Below the pieces are notes generated by a model. It was not told the DNA's origin. It worked only from the letters and a program-made list of their open reading frames with translations, and did not search any database. Made by a program: the position numbers and the translations under genes. From NCBI RefSeq assembly GCF_013036045.1, contig NZ_WTPX01000026.1, positions 1 to 42,040 on the forward strand: a stretch of DNA of 42,040 nucleotides, given 5' to 3'. Shown piece by piece: positions 16,819 to 25,302 of this stretch (its first letter is position 1; every line of letters begins with the position of its first letter). Origin of the DNA: Alienimonas chondri (GTDB lineage Bacteria > Planctomycetota > Planctomycetia > Planctomycetales > Planctomycetaceae).

Positions 16819-18738
16819 ATGGTTCTGCTGTCCGCCGCCGATCTGTCTCGGCAGTTCGATCGTACGCCGGTTTTCAAACAGGTCACGTTCGACGTGCGGG
16901 CCGGCGAGCGCGTCGGCCTGGTCGGTCCGAACGGGACCGGCAAAACGACGTTGATGCACTGCCTGATCGGTCGCGAGACGCCGGACACCGGCGCCGTCAC
17001 CACCCCGCAGGGGGCGACCGTCGGCCTGCTCGAACAGGAAGCGACCTTCCCCCCGGGCCGCACGTTGATGGACGAGGCGAAAGCCGGCCTGGCCCATTAC
17101 TACGCCCTGCATAAAGAGAGCGAAAAGATTGCTCATAAAATGGCGGAGGTCTGGGAGGGGCCGGAGGCGGAAAAACTCCACCGCCGCTTCGACGCGATTC
17201 AGGAAGAATTAACCCGTCACGACGCCTTCGAGTTGGACTATAAAGTCGAAGAAGTGCTCGGCGGACTGGGCTTCACGAAAAGCCAGTACGACGCGGATCT
17301 CGCGGAGATGTCCGGCGGCCAGCGGAGCCGGGCGATTCTGGCGAAGCTGTTGCTGACCGACCCGGACGTGATGCTGCTGGACGAACCGACCAACCACCTC
17401 GACGTGGCCGGGACCGAGTGGCTGGAAGGCTATCTGCCGCGAGTCGGCGGGGCGGTGATCGTCGTCTCGCACGATCGCTACTTCCTCGACAACGTCACCA
17501 CCCGCACCTTTGAACTGCTGGGCGGCACGCTGCACGAATATAAAGGGAACTTCAGCGTCTATCGTTCCCAGCGTGAGGAACGTCTCAAAGTCCTCGAACG
17601 CACCGCCGAGAAGCAGCGGGACACGATCGAGAAAGCGGAACGCTTCGTCGCCAAGAACCGCTACGGCACCAAGAGCAAGCAGGCCCAAAGCAAGCTGAAA
17701 TCAATCGCCAAGCTGGAGGAAGACCGCGTCGAAGTGCCGGTCTACGACGAATCCGGCCCGCGGATGAAGTTCTCCCCCGCCGACCGCACCGGCGATAAAA
17801 CGCTGGACATCGTAAATTTATCGAAGGGATTCGACGAGGGGCCGCTATTCGAAAACGTCTCCCTGCGGGTCGAGCGCGGCGATCGGATCGGCATCGTCGG
17901 CCATAACGGGTGCGGCAAGACGACGTTCTTGAAGTGCGTCGTCGGGAATATCACGCCCGATACCGGCACGGTGACCGAGGGGGCGAACGTCCGCGTCGGG
18001 TATTTCGATCAGCGCCTCGACTCCGTCAGCCCCGAGGACACCGCCGTCGACGCCGTCCGTCCGCCCGGCGACGACCCGTTCAATCCCGGGTTCGGCCGCG
18101 GCATGCTCGCCAAGTTCGGCGTGAAAGACGATATGGGGTTGATGAAGGTCGGCGCGATGAGCGGCGGCGAGAAGACCCGCGTCGCCCTCGCGCGTCTGGC
18201 GACCGGCGATTACAACACGATGGTGTTGGACGAACCGACCAACCACCTCGATCTCTGGAGCCGCGACGCGCTTGAACGGGCGCTGTTGGAGTTCGGCGGC
18301 ACGCTGCTGTTCGTCTCGCATGACCGGTATTTCATGGATCGGATCGCCACCAAGGTGCTGGTCTTCACGCCGGAGGGGGTGAAGGAGCACGAGGGGAATT
18401 ACTCCGAATACGTCGCCTTCCGCGACGCGACGAAGGCCGCGGAGGACGCCCACGCCGCCTCGTTGGATGCAAAGCGGGCGACCGCAAAAACGAAGGCCCC
18501 GGCGTCGCGGAACGGGGCCGCGAAGGAGGCTCCGAAAAAATTCCCCTATAAGCCCGCGGAACAGATCGAAGCGGAGATCGCGGAGACCGAGGGCGCCATC
18601 GAATCGTTGCAGACCGAACTGGCCGCCCCGGAAATCGTGCGCGACGGCGCCGCGGTGAAGAAGGTCCAGAAGAAGTACGACCGGGCGAAGAACCGTTTGG
18701 CGGAGTTGTGGGAACACCTTGAAGAAGTCGCCGGTTAG
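16819..18738 (+). CDS. ABC-F family ATPase (Uup/YheS-like)
   Basis: 639 residues with two ABC nucleotide-binding domains and no membrane segment, which defines ABC-F proteins that act on the ribosome. First Walker A is GPNGTGKTT (about 36-44), signature SGGQ, Walker B LLLTDPDVMLLDEPTNHLD. A Lys/Arg-rich linker (about 240-320, including AKNRYGTKSKQAQSKLKSI) corresponds to the P-site tRNA interaction motif region. Second Walker A is GHNGCGKTT, signature SGGEKTRVALARL, Walker B VLDEPTNHLDLWS, and switch His in LLFVSHDRYFMD. A C-terminal coiled-coil extension (about 575-639, AEIAETEGAIESLQTEL onward) resembles Uup. Probable role is translation quality control; subfamily not fixed. Confidence 0.93.
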   Translation: MVLLSAADLSRQFDRTPVFKQVTFDVRAGERVGLVGPNGTGKTTLMHCLIGRETPDTGAVTTPQGATVGLLEQEATFPPGRTLMDEAKAGLAHYYALHKESEKIAHKMAEVWEGPEAEKLHRRFDAIQEELTRHDAFELDYKVEEVLGGLGFTKSQYDADLAEMSGGQRSRAILAKLLLTDPDVMLLDEPTNHLDVAGTEWLEGYLPRVGGAVIVVSHDRYFLDNVTTRTFELLGGTLHEYKGNFSVYRSQREERLKVLERTAEKQRDTIEKAERFVAKNRYGTKSKQAQSKLKSIAKLEEDRVEVPVYDESGPRMKFSPADRTGDKTLDIVNLSKGFDEGPLFENVSLRVERGDRIGIVGHNGCGKTTFLKCVVGNITPDTGTVTEGANVRVGYFDQRLDSVSPEDTAVDAVRPPGDDPFNPGFGRGMLAKFGVKDDMGLMKVGAMSGGEKTRVALARLATGDYNTMVLDEPTNHLDLWSRDALERALLEFGGTLLFVSHDRYFMDRIATKVLVFTPEGVKEHEGNYSEYVAFRDATKAAEDAHAASLDAKRATAKTKAPASRNGAAKEAPKKFPYKPAEQIEAEIAETEGAIESLQTELAAPEIVRDGAAVKKVQKKYDRAKNRLAELWEHLEEVAG

Positions 18739-18760
18739 CCGTTCTCTTCAGGAGAGCGGC
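18738..18760. terminator. Small hairpin over the convergent stop codons
   Basis: GCCGTTCTC (18738-18746) pairs with GAGAGCGGC (18752-18760) with one G-T pair and a 5-base loop. It overlaps the stop codons of the ABC-F gene and the DnaA-like gene, which are 10 bases apart. No T-tract, so termination is only suggested. Confidence 0.35.
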
Positions 18761-19905
18761 GAACGTCTCCGCAGCTCCCGACGCACGGCGGCGACATGGC
18801 CGCGGAATGCGGCGTCCTTCTTCTCGCGTTCTTCGAATCGCTTAAGAGCGTACATGACGGTGCCGTGATCGCTGCGGCCGAAGTGCTTGGCGACGGCGGC
18901 GAGCGACTCGCCGGTCAACTCACGACACAACGCCATCCCCGCTTGGCGGGCCGGGACGACCGTCGCGCTGCGCCCCGGGCGTCGCAATTGATCGACCGAC
19001 AGGCCGAACCGCCCCGCGACCGCCCGGCTCACGGTTCCCAGCGACAGCGGCGGAACGTCCGCGACGGCATCCGCTCGGCCAGCCGCGAGCGCCGCGGCGA
19101 TCTCCGCCGTCCAACCGCTCGTCCCCGCGGCGCGGGCCAATTCGCCCATCCGGTCCGCGATCGATTCCAGCTCCCGCACGGAGGTTCCGGCGAGGTCGGC
19201 GGTCAACGTTCGCAGGGCGGCCGGAGTCGCCCTCGCTCGCCGATGTTCCGCGAACCGGCGGAGTAACTCGCTCGCAGACTCCCTCGCGGGAGTCGCGACG
19301 CTCGCGCAGACTCCCCCGCGGAGACGGTCGATGAGTCGAGGGGAGACAGCCGGGAGTTCGCCCGGCAGGCACGGCCCGGTGAGCGCCGCCCGTCCGCCGG
19401 ATCGCTCGACGGCGTCCAACGCGGCGATCAACAGATCCTGAGTCTTCGGCTTCGCACGCACCCCGGCGAGATCCTCGACGATCAGCAATCTTGCCTCCAG
19501 CAGATCCTCCCGCAGCGGCCCGGGGAAGCCGCCGACGAGCGCTTCGTCCAGCGCCGCGGCGAGTCCGGCGCCGGTGAACCGTACGACGCCGGCCGCTTTT
19601 CGCTCGACCGCGGTGCGGGCGCCGCCGGTCGCGCGATCCAGACGCAGGAGTTCGTCGATCAATCGAGTCTTCCCGCACCCCGCGGGACCGTGCAGATAGA
19701 GCCGCGGACCGGGTGGCAGGGCGTCCGGGGACTCTCCGTCCCGCGGTGGGACGAAGTCGGCCAGCGCCCGCACCGCGGCGAGGGCGGCGGCGTTCTCCGG
19801 GATCTCCACCAGCGGCGCCGGGCCGCGGTCGGTGACGGCCGTCGTGCCCGGTCCGCGCAGAGCCGGAGCAAACGGGGAGGCGCCGGCGTCGCGCGCGTCC
19901 GCCAT
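18748..19905 (-). CDS. DnaA-like AAA+ ATPase with DNA-binding domain IV, lacking domain I
   Basis: 385 residues from ATG 19905 (MADARDAGAS), chosen because GGGAG lies 8 bases upstream. There is no DnaA domain I; about 35 residues precede the AAA+ domain. Walker A is GPAGCGKT (73-80), Walker B LLIVEDL (140-146, usual DnaA form ends in Asp-Asp), and the sensor region reads GPCLPGELPAVSPRLIDRL (177-195). Domain IV (about 289-360) contains LTGESLAAVAKHFGRSDHGT then VMYALKRF, clearly related to the DnaA box-binding signature RDHTTVLHA. It may be the replication initiator or, more likely given its reduced length and its operon with envelope genes, a DnaA/Hda paralogue. No DnaA-box cluster was seen beside it. 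The upstream TIGR03545 frame overlaps its coding sequence in another frame. Confidence 0.85.
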   Translation of the reverse strand: MADARDAGASPFAPALRGPGTTAVTDRGPAPLVEIPENAAALAAVRALADFVPPRDGESPDALPPGPRLYLHGPAGCGKTRLIDELLRLDRATGGARTAVERKAAGVVRFTGAGLAAALDEALVGGFPGPLREDLLEARLLIVEDLAGVRAKPKTQDLLIAALDAVERSGGRAALTGPCLPGELPAVSPRLIDRLRGGVCASVATPARESASELLRRFAEHRRARATPAALRTLTADLAGTSVRELESIADRMGELARAAGTSGWTAEIAAALAAGRADAVADVPPLSLGTVSRAVAGRFGLSVDQLRRPGRSATVVPARQAGMALCRELTGESLAAVAKHFGRSDHGTVMYALKRFEEREKKDAAFRGHVAAVRRELRRRSPLS

Positions 19906-21766
19906 CGTCAGTCTCCCGGTTGGCCGGATCAAGATCGGCCGGCTGGCGGCCGGGTGGCCGGCGATCGGCCGGCATGCGGGCGGCCGTGCGTTCAATCCGG
20001 CCGCGCCCGCCGTCCAGCCGCTCGGCGAGCGTCGCGACGCGGTGTAGCCCGTCGGTCGCTTCGCCCCATCGTTCGGACAGGTCTGCAAGGAACCGGGCTT
20101 CAGCCGCGTCGGCCTCGGCGAGCGCCGCCTTCGCCTGGTCGGCGACCGTTCGCTCCGCTTCAAGTTCAAGGGCGGCGATCAATCGCGGTCCGTCGTCCGT
20201 CTCCAGTCGCCAGTCCGGCCGCGACGCGAGACCGGACAGTCGTAGCGAACCGCTGAGGCCCCCCAACTCCGCCGCCGCTTGATTCACCGCGTTCGCCAGG
20301 GCGCCGCGGCCCCCATCGTTTCCACCCCGGCCCAATCGACCGGCGAGCCGCAGATCGACGGCGCCGTCCAACGCCGTGTCGGCGCCGCGGCCGGTCAGCC
20401 GGAGGCGTGCGGTCCAACTCAAGGAGGCCGGTTCATCGTCTGTCGGTCCGACGATCGGAATCGGCACGGATTCCACGATCGCATTCGCCCCATCGGGAAC
20501 CGTGGCGTCGACCCGCAGATCGACGTGCGTCACCGGCTCCCCGACGGAGGCGTCGTGGGTGAAGGAGAGTCTGAATCGCGGTCCCTGGACGGCCCGCGGA
20601 TCGGCGAGGGCGGTGAACGAACCGGCGATGGGCGAGCCGTACAGGGCGGGGGCGTCGGTGAGGCCGGTCAGCGTGCCGGCGAACGGGATCGGGCCGGCGG
20701 ACGTCGGCAGCGAACCGGTGACGGCGAGGTTCTCCAGCAGCACGTTCGGCCGCGGGGCGGTCGCCGGGAAGGGAATGCGCATGCCGCGACGCGGCGGCCG
20801 GGCGAGGAGGTGCGTGTCCGGCTCCGTGAGGCGTCCCCGCATCCAGCGGGTGAGCGCCAACGTCGCGGCGAGCCGCTGGGAGAGCGCCGGCCCGAGCAAC
20901 GCCCGCGAAGCGGCGTCGGAGTCCATGGTCGCAGTCTCGGGGAGGGTCCGCAGGCGGGCCGCGTCGCGAGCCCTCGCGGCGGCGAGGGCGATGCGATCCT
21001 CACCGGCCCGGGCAGCGAGGGCGGGCAGCACGCTCCGCAATCGATCCGCGTCTGCTTCCAGCGCCGCGGCGTCGGTCGTCACGTCCGCGACGACTTGCAG
21101 GCGAGCGAGCCCGCTCGGCTCCCGTTCGGCCGCATTGAGGCGGTCGGAGAGCGCCGCGGATCGCCGGTCGAGCGCCGCGCCGCGGGCGGTCAGGTCGTCC
21201 AGCCGATCCGCCCACTCCCCCCGCAATTGTCGGGCGAGACGCACGGTTTCCGACGCCTCGGTCTGCGGGGCGTCGGCGAGGAGGTCCGAAAGCGTCCCCA
21301 ACGCGCCGCGGCCGTCCCGCAATCCGTCGCAGATCGGCATCAGGTCCGACGCCGCGAGCAGCAAACCCGGCAAGGAGTCGCCCCGATCCGCGGGATGCGC
21401 GCGGGAGGATCCGAACGTCAGCCCGGTCAGCGAGCCGGCGGTGACGTGCGAGCGGCCGCGGAGCAGTTCGTTCGCATCGAGATCCGCGGTGAACCGCTCG
21501 AACGCGAGCAGGTTGCGCCCCGGCTGATCCGCGGCCGGCAGGGCGAATCCTCGGACGTCGAGGCGGGGGGGAAACAGGCCGGTTCGCACCGCGGCCAGGT
21601 CCGGCTGCACGCCGGTCGCGCGGCTCAGGGAATCCACCGCGGCGGTGCGGAGCAGGGGATCGAAGCCGAACGCCAGAAACGCCCACAGCCCCGCCGCCAG
21701 CAGGACGCGGGTCAACAGATTACGGCGATTGAGCAGCGGCACGGGGGGGGAAGACGGCGTGCTCAT
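18920..21766 (-). CDS. TIGR03545 family protein (3' end abnormal: frame runs through the DnaA-like gene)
   Basis: The start ATG 21766 overlaps the TIGR03546 stop (ATGA) and begins MSTPSSPPVPLLNRRNLLTR followed by one membrane segment (VLLAAGLWAFLAFGF). An AsmA-like part follows (LRTAAVDSLSRATGV, FTADLDANELLRG, SLTGLTFGSSR), then coiled-coil segments (about 150-260) and a beta-rich region. Credible protein continues to about residue 600 (RVATLAERLDGGRG near 19990-20045). After that the frame has no stop until 18920 but becomes Arg/Gly-rich, as expected of an out-of-frame reading of the DnaA-like gene. The natural length would be about 600-620 residues; 948 is therefore suspicious. The family is of unknown function, envelope-associated, and regularly paired with TIGR03546. 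Confidence 0.75.
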   Translation of the reverse strand: MSTPSSPPVPLLNRRNLLTRVLLAAGLWAFLAFGFDPLLRTAAVDSLSRATGVQPDLAAVRTGLFPPRLDVRGFALPAADQPGRNLLAFERFTADLDANELLRGRSHVTAGSLTGLTFGSSRAHPADRGDSLPGLLLAASDLMPICDGLRDGRGALGTLSDLLADAPQTEASETVRLARQLRGEWADRLDDLTARGAALDRRSAALSDRLNAAEREPSGLARLQVVADVTTDAAALEADADRLRSVLPALAARAGEDRIALAAARARDAARLRTLPETATMDSDAASRALLGPALSQRLAATLALTRWMRGRLTEPDTHLLARPPRRGMRIPFPATAPRPNVLLENLAVTGSLPTSAGPIPFAGTLTGLTDAPALYGSPIAGSFTALADPRAVQGPRFRLSFTHDASVGEPVTHVDLRVDATVPDGANAIVESVPIPIVGPTDDEPASLSWTARLRLTGRGADTALDGAVDLRLAGRLGRGGNDGGRGALANAVNQAAAELGGLSGSLRLSGLASRPDWRLETDDGPRLIAALELEAERTVADQAKAALAEADAAEARFLADLSERWGEATDGLHRVATLAERLDGGRGRIERTAARMPADRRPPGRQPADLDPANRETDDGGRARRRRLPVCSGSARTGHDGRHRPRPGAAGGDPGERRRPRRGAGAGRLRPTAGRRVPGRPATRSAALSARSRGVREDSIDRRTPASGSRDRRRPHRGRAKSGRRRTVHRRRTRRGAGRSARRRLPRAAAGGSAGGKIADRRGSRRGACEAEDSGSVDRRVGRRRAIRRTGGAHRAVPAGRTPGCLPSTHRPSPRGSLRERRDSREGVCERVTPPVRGTSASEGDSGRPANVDRRPRRNLRAGAGIDRGPDGRIGPRRGDERLDGGDRRGARGWPSGCRRGRSAAVAGNREPGGRGAVRPVGRSIATPGAQRDGRPGPPSGDGVVS

Positions 21767-22311
21767 GGCGACTCCCCCATGAGGCGACCGGCGGCCGGGA
21801 CCGCGCCCGACGGTCGACCGAAGCGGGTGTTCGTCCACCACGCGGCGATCGGCGCCGCCCAGGCCCGATGCGCCGCGAGCGTCCCGCGATGCAGCGGCCA
21901 GGCCGCGAGAGCGCCGCCCAGCAGGGCCGCGATTGTCACCGTGTTGTCCCACCCCGACCACGCCCCGCCGGGCAGGGCGAGCAACGCCGCGAAGGTGCCG
22001 TGCAACGGCTCGGCCGTCAGCAGGGCGAGGCCGAACCGGTGCAGAAACGGGTCCAGCAACGGGACGAGCGCCGCGGCGACCAGCGCCGCCCACGCCGCGG
22101 CGGCGAGGTTCAAACGGGTCACGGCGATCGCCAATCCCAACACGCAGGTGGTGGCGTTCTCCTTGGGCAGCAGACCGAACCAGAACCCCAGCGCGACGCC
22201 CCGGGCCGCTTCCTCCGCGGTTCCCCCGCACGCGGCTTCCAGCGCCGAGCGCAACGGGCCGGCCCATGCGGCGCAGGGCAGCCGGGTCGAAGAGACAGGC
22301 GGCGACGACAC
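21763..22311 (-). CDS. TIGR03546 family membrane protein (DUF2062-related)
   Basis: 182 residues from GTG 22311. Key segments are AARGVALGFWFGLLPKENAT, TCVLGLAIAVTRLNLAAAAW, LVAAALVPLLDPFLHRFGLA and WSGWDNTVTIAALLGG, giving about four membrane segments and the GLLPKxN motif of the TIGR03546 family. The 4-base ATGA overlap with the TIGR03545 gene indicates translational coupling, and the pairing of these two families supports both identifications. Function unknown; probably an inner-membrane partner of TIGR03545. Confidence 0.82.
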   Translation of the reverse strand: MSSPPVSSTRLPCAAWAGPLRSALEAACGGTAEEAARGVALGFWFGLLPKENATTCVLGLAIAVTRLNLAAAAWAALVAAALVPLLDPFLHRFGLALLTAEPLHGTFAALLALPGGAWSGWDNTVTIAALLGGALAAWPLHRGTLAAHRAWAAPIAAWWTNTRFGRPSGAVPAAGRLMGESP

Positions 22312-22369
22312 GGCAGACCTCCCCCAACCCCAGCGGTGCGTGAGCCGGCGGACCGGCGGCGCCCGGGGT

Positions 22370-23734
22370 TTACGTCGCCGCGGCCGGGGCGGTCAACGGA
22401 GGCTCGGCGGCCGGCGGATCGGAGCGCAGCGGCGGGTGCGTCGCTTCGGGCAGACGGCGGGCGCTCACCCGGGCGGCGATGGTCGGATCGAATCGCTCGC
22501 GGGAGAACTCTCGCAGTTCGCTGTTGAAGATCTCCAACAGCGTGTGCAGACAGGCCGCGACCACCGGGCCGACGAACACGCCCCAGACCCCCATCACCTT
22601 CAATCCGCCCAGCACGCAGACGAAGGCCAGCAACGGGTGGAGCTTGGCGTCTTTATTGAGAATCAGGGTGCGAATCAGGTTGTCCATCGTGCCCACCACG
22701 ATCGAGCCGAACAGCAGCAGGAACGTCGCCGCAATCGGGCGATCGTGCAGGTACAACCAGACGACGCACGGCCCCCAGACCAGCCAGGTGCCGGCGAGGG
22801 GGATGAGGCTCGCCAGCGTTCCCGCGACGGCGAAGGCGACGAAGTGGCCCAAACCGCAGAACTGAATGGCGAGCGCCGTCACGATTCCCTGCGCCGCGGC
22901 GGTGAGGAACGTGCTGAGCACCACCGCCCGCAGCACGGTGTCGAACCGGTCGAGCAGCGCCTGTTGGTACTCGGTTTGAACCGGAACGAGTTCGCGCGCC
23001 CCCTTCAGTAACGCCGGGCCGTCGCAGAGGAAGTAGTACAGCCCGACGCCGAACATCGCCAAGGCGACGATCAGTTCGACCGCGTTGCCCAGCACGCCTG
23101 CGGCGACACCCACGCCGGCCGCAGACGGCAAGTCTTTGCCGCCCTGCAACACGGCGGCTTTCAACTCGCCGAACTCCGCCGGCAACAGACGTGCGGCCGA
23201 GGCCACGAGGTCGCGTTCGCCTTCCGCCGGCGGTTCGAGCTTCAACGCCTTCCGCGCGTCCGCCGCGAGCAGTGTGCGATAGTCGGCGTCCTCCCGGCCG
23301 GCGATCTGTTCCAGTTCGCGGACCTTCAATTTGGCCGTATCCGCCAGTTCGATCAGATAACTGCCGGCCGCGATCGTCGCGAGCGTGATGGGCAGCAGGA
23401 TCAGCCCCAGCATCGCCGTCGTCACCACGGCCGCCGCCAATCGGCCGCGACGTTGTAGCCGACGACGCAGCCGCATGTACCACGGCCGGCAGAGCACGGC
23501 CACGACCGCCGCCAGAAACAGCGGCAGCAGGAAGGGGGCGACGACCCGGTAGAACGTCACCCCCAAAAACGCGATCAGCCCGCACAGCACGCCGAGGCTG
23601 ATGACCCGGGCAAGATTCATCCGCGAGCCGCGTTTCGCCTTCTTGGGCGGAGACGACGGCGCCTCCGCGGGCGGCGGGTTCGGCTCCCTGGGGGCGGGAA
23701 CGGTCGGATCGGCGGGGGAGGCGTCGTCGGTCAC
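22370..23734 (-). CDS. AI-2E family transporter (PerM-like permease)
   Basis: 454 residues from GTG 23734; an ATG at codon 39 is an alternative. The first 38 residues are Pro/Ala-rich and cytosolic. Membrane segments appear at VISLGVLCGLIAFLGVTFY, VAPFLLPLFLAAVVAVL, AVVTTAMLGLILLPITLAT, NAVELIVALAMFGVGLYYFL, FVAFAVAGTLASLIPLAGTW, ATFLLLFGSIVVGTMDN and VMGVWGVFVGPVVAACLHT. The PLAGTWLVWGP, GSIVVGTMDNLIR and GVWGVFVGPV motifs identify the AI-2E/UPF0118 family. Substrates are mostly unknown (signal export, ion/proton exchange). It lies 77 bases after the PQQ gene and 58 before TIGR03546, consistent with one transcript. Confidence 0.9.
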   Translation of the reverse strand: MTDDASPADPTVPAPREPNPPPAEAPSSPPKKAKRGSRMNLARVISLGVLCGLIAFLGVTFYRVVAPFLLPLFLAAVVAVLCRPWYMRLRRRLQRRGRLAAAVVTTAMLGLILLPITLATIAAGSYLIELADTAKLKVRELEQIAGREDADYRTLLAADARKALKLEPPAEGERDLVASAARLLPAEFGELKAAVLQGGKDLPSAAGVGVAAGVLGNAVELIVALAMFGVGLYYFLCDGPALLKGARELVPVQTEYQQALLDRFDTVLRAVVLSTFLTAAAQGIVTALAIQFCGLGHFVAFAVAGTLASLIPLAGTWLVWGPCVVWLYLHDRPIAATFLLLFGSIVVGTMDNLIRTLILNKDAKLHPLLAFVCVLGGLKVMGVWGVFVGPVVAACLHTLLEIFNSELREFSRERFDPTIAARVSARRLPEATHPPLRSDPPAAEPPLTAPAAAT

Positions 23735-23811
23735 GGGCGGAGTCTAACGACGACGTCCGCGGCGTGGATCACACGCGGGACCAGACGGGGGAATCGGCGG
23801 TCGCGTCCGCC

Positions 23812-25206
23812 TCACTCATTTGCCGTCAGCCGGAACAGCCGGCCGCCAGTGCGGATCAGCAGGCCGCCCGGGTCCGCGGCGACGCCGTACTGGGTGATGC
23901 CGGCGAACATCGAGGACGCAGCCCGGCGTTGCGGGTCAGCCTCTTGGGCGAGGTCCGGGTCCGGCTCGGTGGCACCTTCTTTCCACAGCCGGCTCTCGGC
24001 GAGCAGCTTGTACTCGTCGCCCGCCGACACCGTGGCCGTCACGCCGTCTTTGCCGAACAGATAGACGCGGTCGCCCACGCCCAGCGGCGTCGCCCAGCAA
24101 GAGCCGGAGGGCGTGCGCGCGGCGTACAATTGCTCGCCCGTCTCCGCGTTCAGGCAGTACAGCACGCCCTGCCGGTTCACCCAGTAGGCCCGTCCGTCGT
24201 GCACGATCGGCGAGGCCCAGCTGACGGACAGATCGCCGTCCGTCCACAGCTTCTCCGCGACATAGCCGTCTTCGGTCTTCGTCACCTGCACGGCGCCGTT
24301 CGAGATGCGGGCCGCGTCCGTGTTCTCTCCGCCGCGGCCGGCGCTGGCGCCGATGAGAAACCGTCCGTCCGCTCCGTCTTCACCAGGATACGACAGCGGC
24401 GTGACGGCGGTATTGCCGCCGACGTCATCCAGCGTCCACAACTCTTCGCCGGTGGCAGGATCGTACCCCTGCACGGCGCCGTCGGAGGAGACGACCACCT
24501 GCGGCACTCCGTCGACGGACACGATCGCCGGGGAGGACCAACTTTTACGATTCTCGCCGCGATCCGCCGTCCAGAGGACGCCGCCGTCCGCCTTGCGGAT
24601 CGCGATGAGGATGGAGGGGCCGTCGGCGTCGTCCTTCAGGATGAACAGCGTGTCCGCCGTTTGGCAGGGGGAGGAACCCAGCCCGAACGTGTTCTCAAAT
24701 CGCCCGAACTTCGACCACAGCGACAGGTGCCAGAGAAACTCGCCGTCGTGATCGAGGGCGTAGAGGTCGCCGCTTTCAAAGAAGGCGTACAGGGCGTCCT
24801 CGTCGACGCAGGGCGTCGGCGCGGCGCGGGAGACGTACAGGCTGTTTTCGACGGGGTCGGAGCTGTCCGTCCGCCGGTTCCACAGCGTTTTGCCGGACTT
24901 CAGATCGACGCCGAGCACGTGCAACGATTCCTTCTCCTTCCCGGAGACCGCCGTCACGAACGCCCGGTCCCGCCACACGACCGGCGAGCTCTGCCCGTGC
25001 CCCGGCAGCTCGGCGACCCAGGCGGGGGACTCCGGCGTCCACTCGACGGGAATCGCCTCCGGCGGGATCTCCGGCGCCCCCTGACCGAGAAACGCCGGCC
25101 AGGACGAGGGCGGAGCGTCGACCGTGTCCGCTGGGCCGATCGGCCGCGGCTCAAGCGGCAGGGGCGTGAGCGAGAGAGCGGCGAGCAACAGCGGAGCGGC
25201 GAGCAT
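23812..25206 (-). CDS. Secreted PQQ-like beta-propeller protein
   Basis: 464 residues from ATG 25206, which starts a signal peptide (MLAAPLLLAALSLTPLPL). Propeller blades are marked by repeated W/G-D motifs: WNRRTDSSDP, LYALDHDGEFLWHLSLW, AIRKADGGVLWTADRG, VQGYDPATGEELWTLDD, LYCLNAETGEQLYAAR. These are PQQ-repeat units without the tryptophan-docking and calcium sites of true quinoprotein dehydrogenases, so a structural or binding role (as in BamB-like and planctomycete outer-surface propellers) is likelier than catalysis. It follows the DUF1559 gene after a strong hairpin and precedes the AI-2E permease. Confidence 0.9.
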   Translation of the reverse strand: MLAAPLLLAALSLTPLPLEPRPIGPADTVDAPPSSWPAFLGQGAPEIPPEAIPVEWTPESPAWVAELPGHGQSSPVVWRDRAFVTAVSGKEKESLHVLGVDLKSGKTLWNRRTDSSDPVENSLYVSRAAPTPCVDEDALYAFFESGDLYALDHDGEFLWHLSLWSKFGRFENTFGLGSSPCQTADTLFILKDDADGPSILIAIRKADGGVLWTADRGENRKSWSSPAIVSVDGVPQVVVSSDGAVQGYDPATGEELWTLDDVGGNTAVTPLSYPGEDGADGRFLIGASAGRGGENTDAARISNGAVQVTKTEDGYVAEKLWTDGDLSVSWASPIVHDGRAYWVNRQGVLYCLNAETGEQLYAARTPSGSCWATPLGVGDRVYLFGKDGVTATVSAGDEYKLLAESRLWKEGATEPDPDLAQEADPQRRAASSMFAGITQYGVAADPGGLLIRTGGRLFRLTANE

Positions 25207-25247
25207 CGGTCGGTCTGGCGGGGGGCGGAGAAACAAATGATAGGGAA

Positions 25248-25277
25248 CCCGGGCCGAACGCTCGCGTTCGGCCCGGG
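25248..25277 (-). terminator. Strong hairpin after the DUF1559 gene
   Basis: A perfect 13-bp stem: CCCGGGCCGAACG (25248-25260) pairs with 25265-25277, loop CTCG. Read on the minus strand it lies 25 bases after the DUF1559 stop and is followed by TTCCCTATCATTTGTTT. It probably terminates the DUF1559 transcript and separates it from the PQQ gene. Confidence 0.75.
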
Positions 25278-25302
25278 GGAGTGACGGACGAACAACCTTT
25301 CG

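Noticed and set aside
18748-19905. Replication origin beside the DnaA-like gene
   Set aside because: No cluster of TTATCCACA-like boxes or AT-rich unwinding region was visible, and no dnaN is adjacent.
20279-23011. Long plus-strand frame opposite TIGR03545, TIGR03546 and the AI-2E transporter
   Set aside because: Composition is Arg/Gln/Gly-rich without domains; the minus-strand genes have membrane segments and family motifs.
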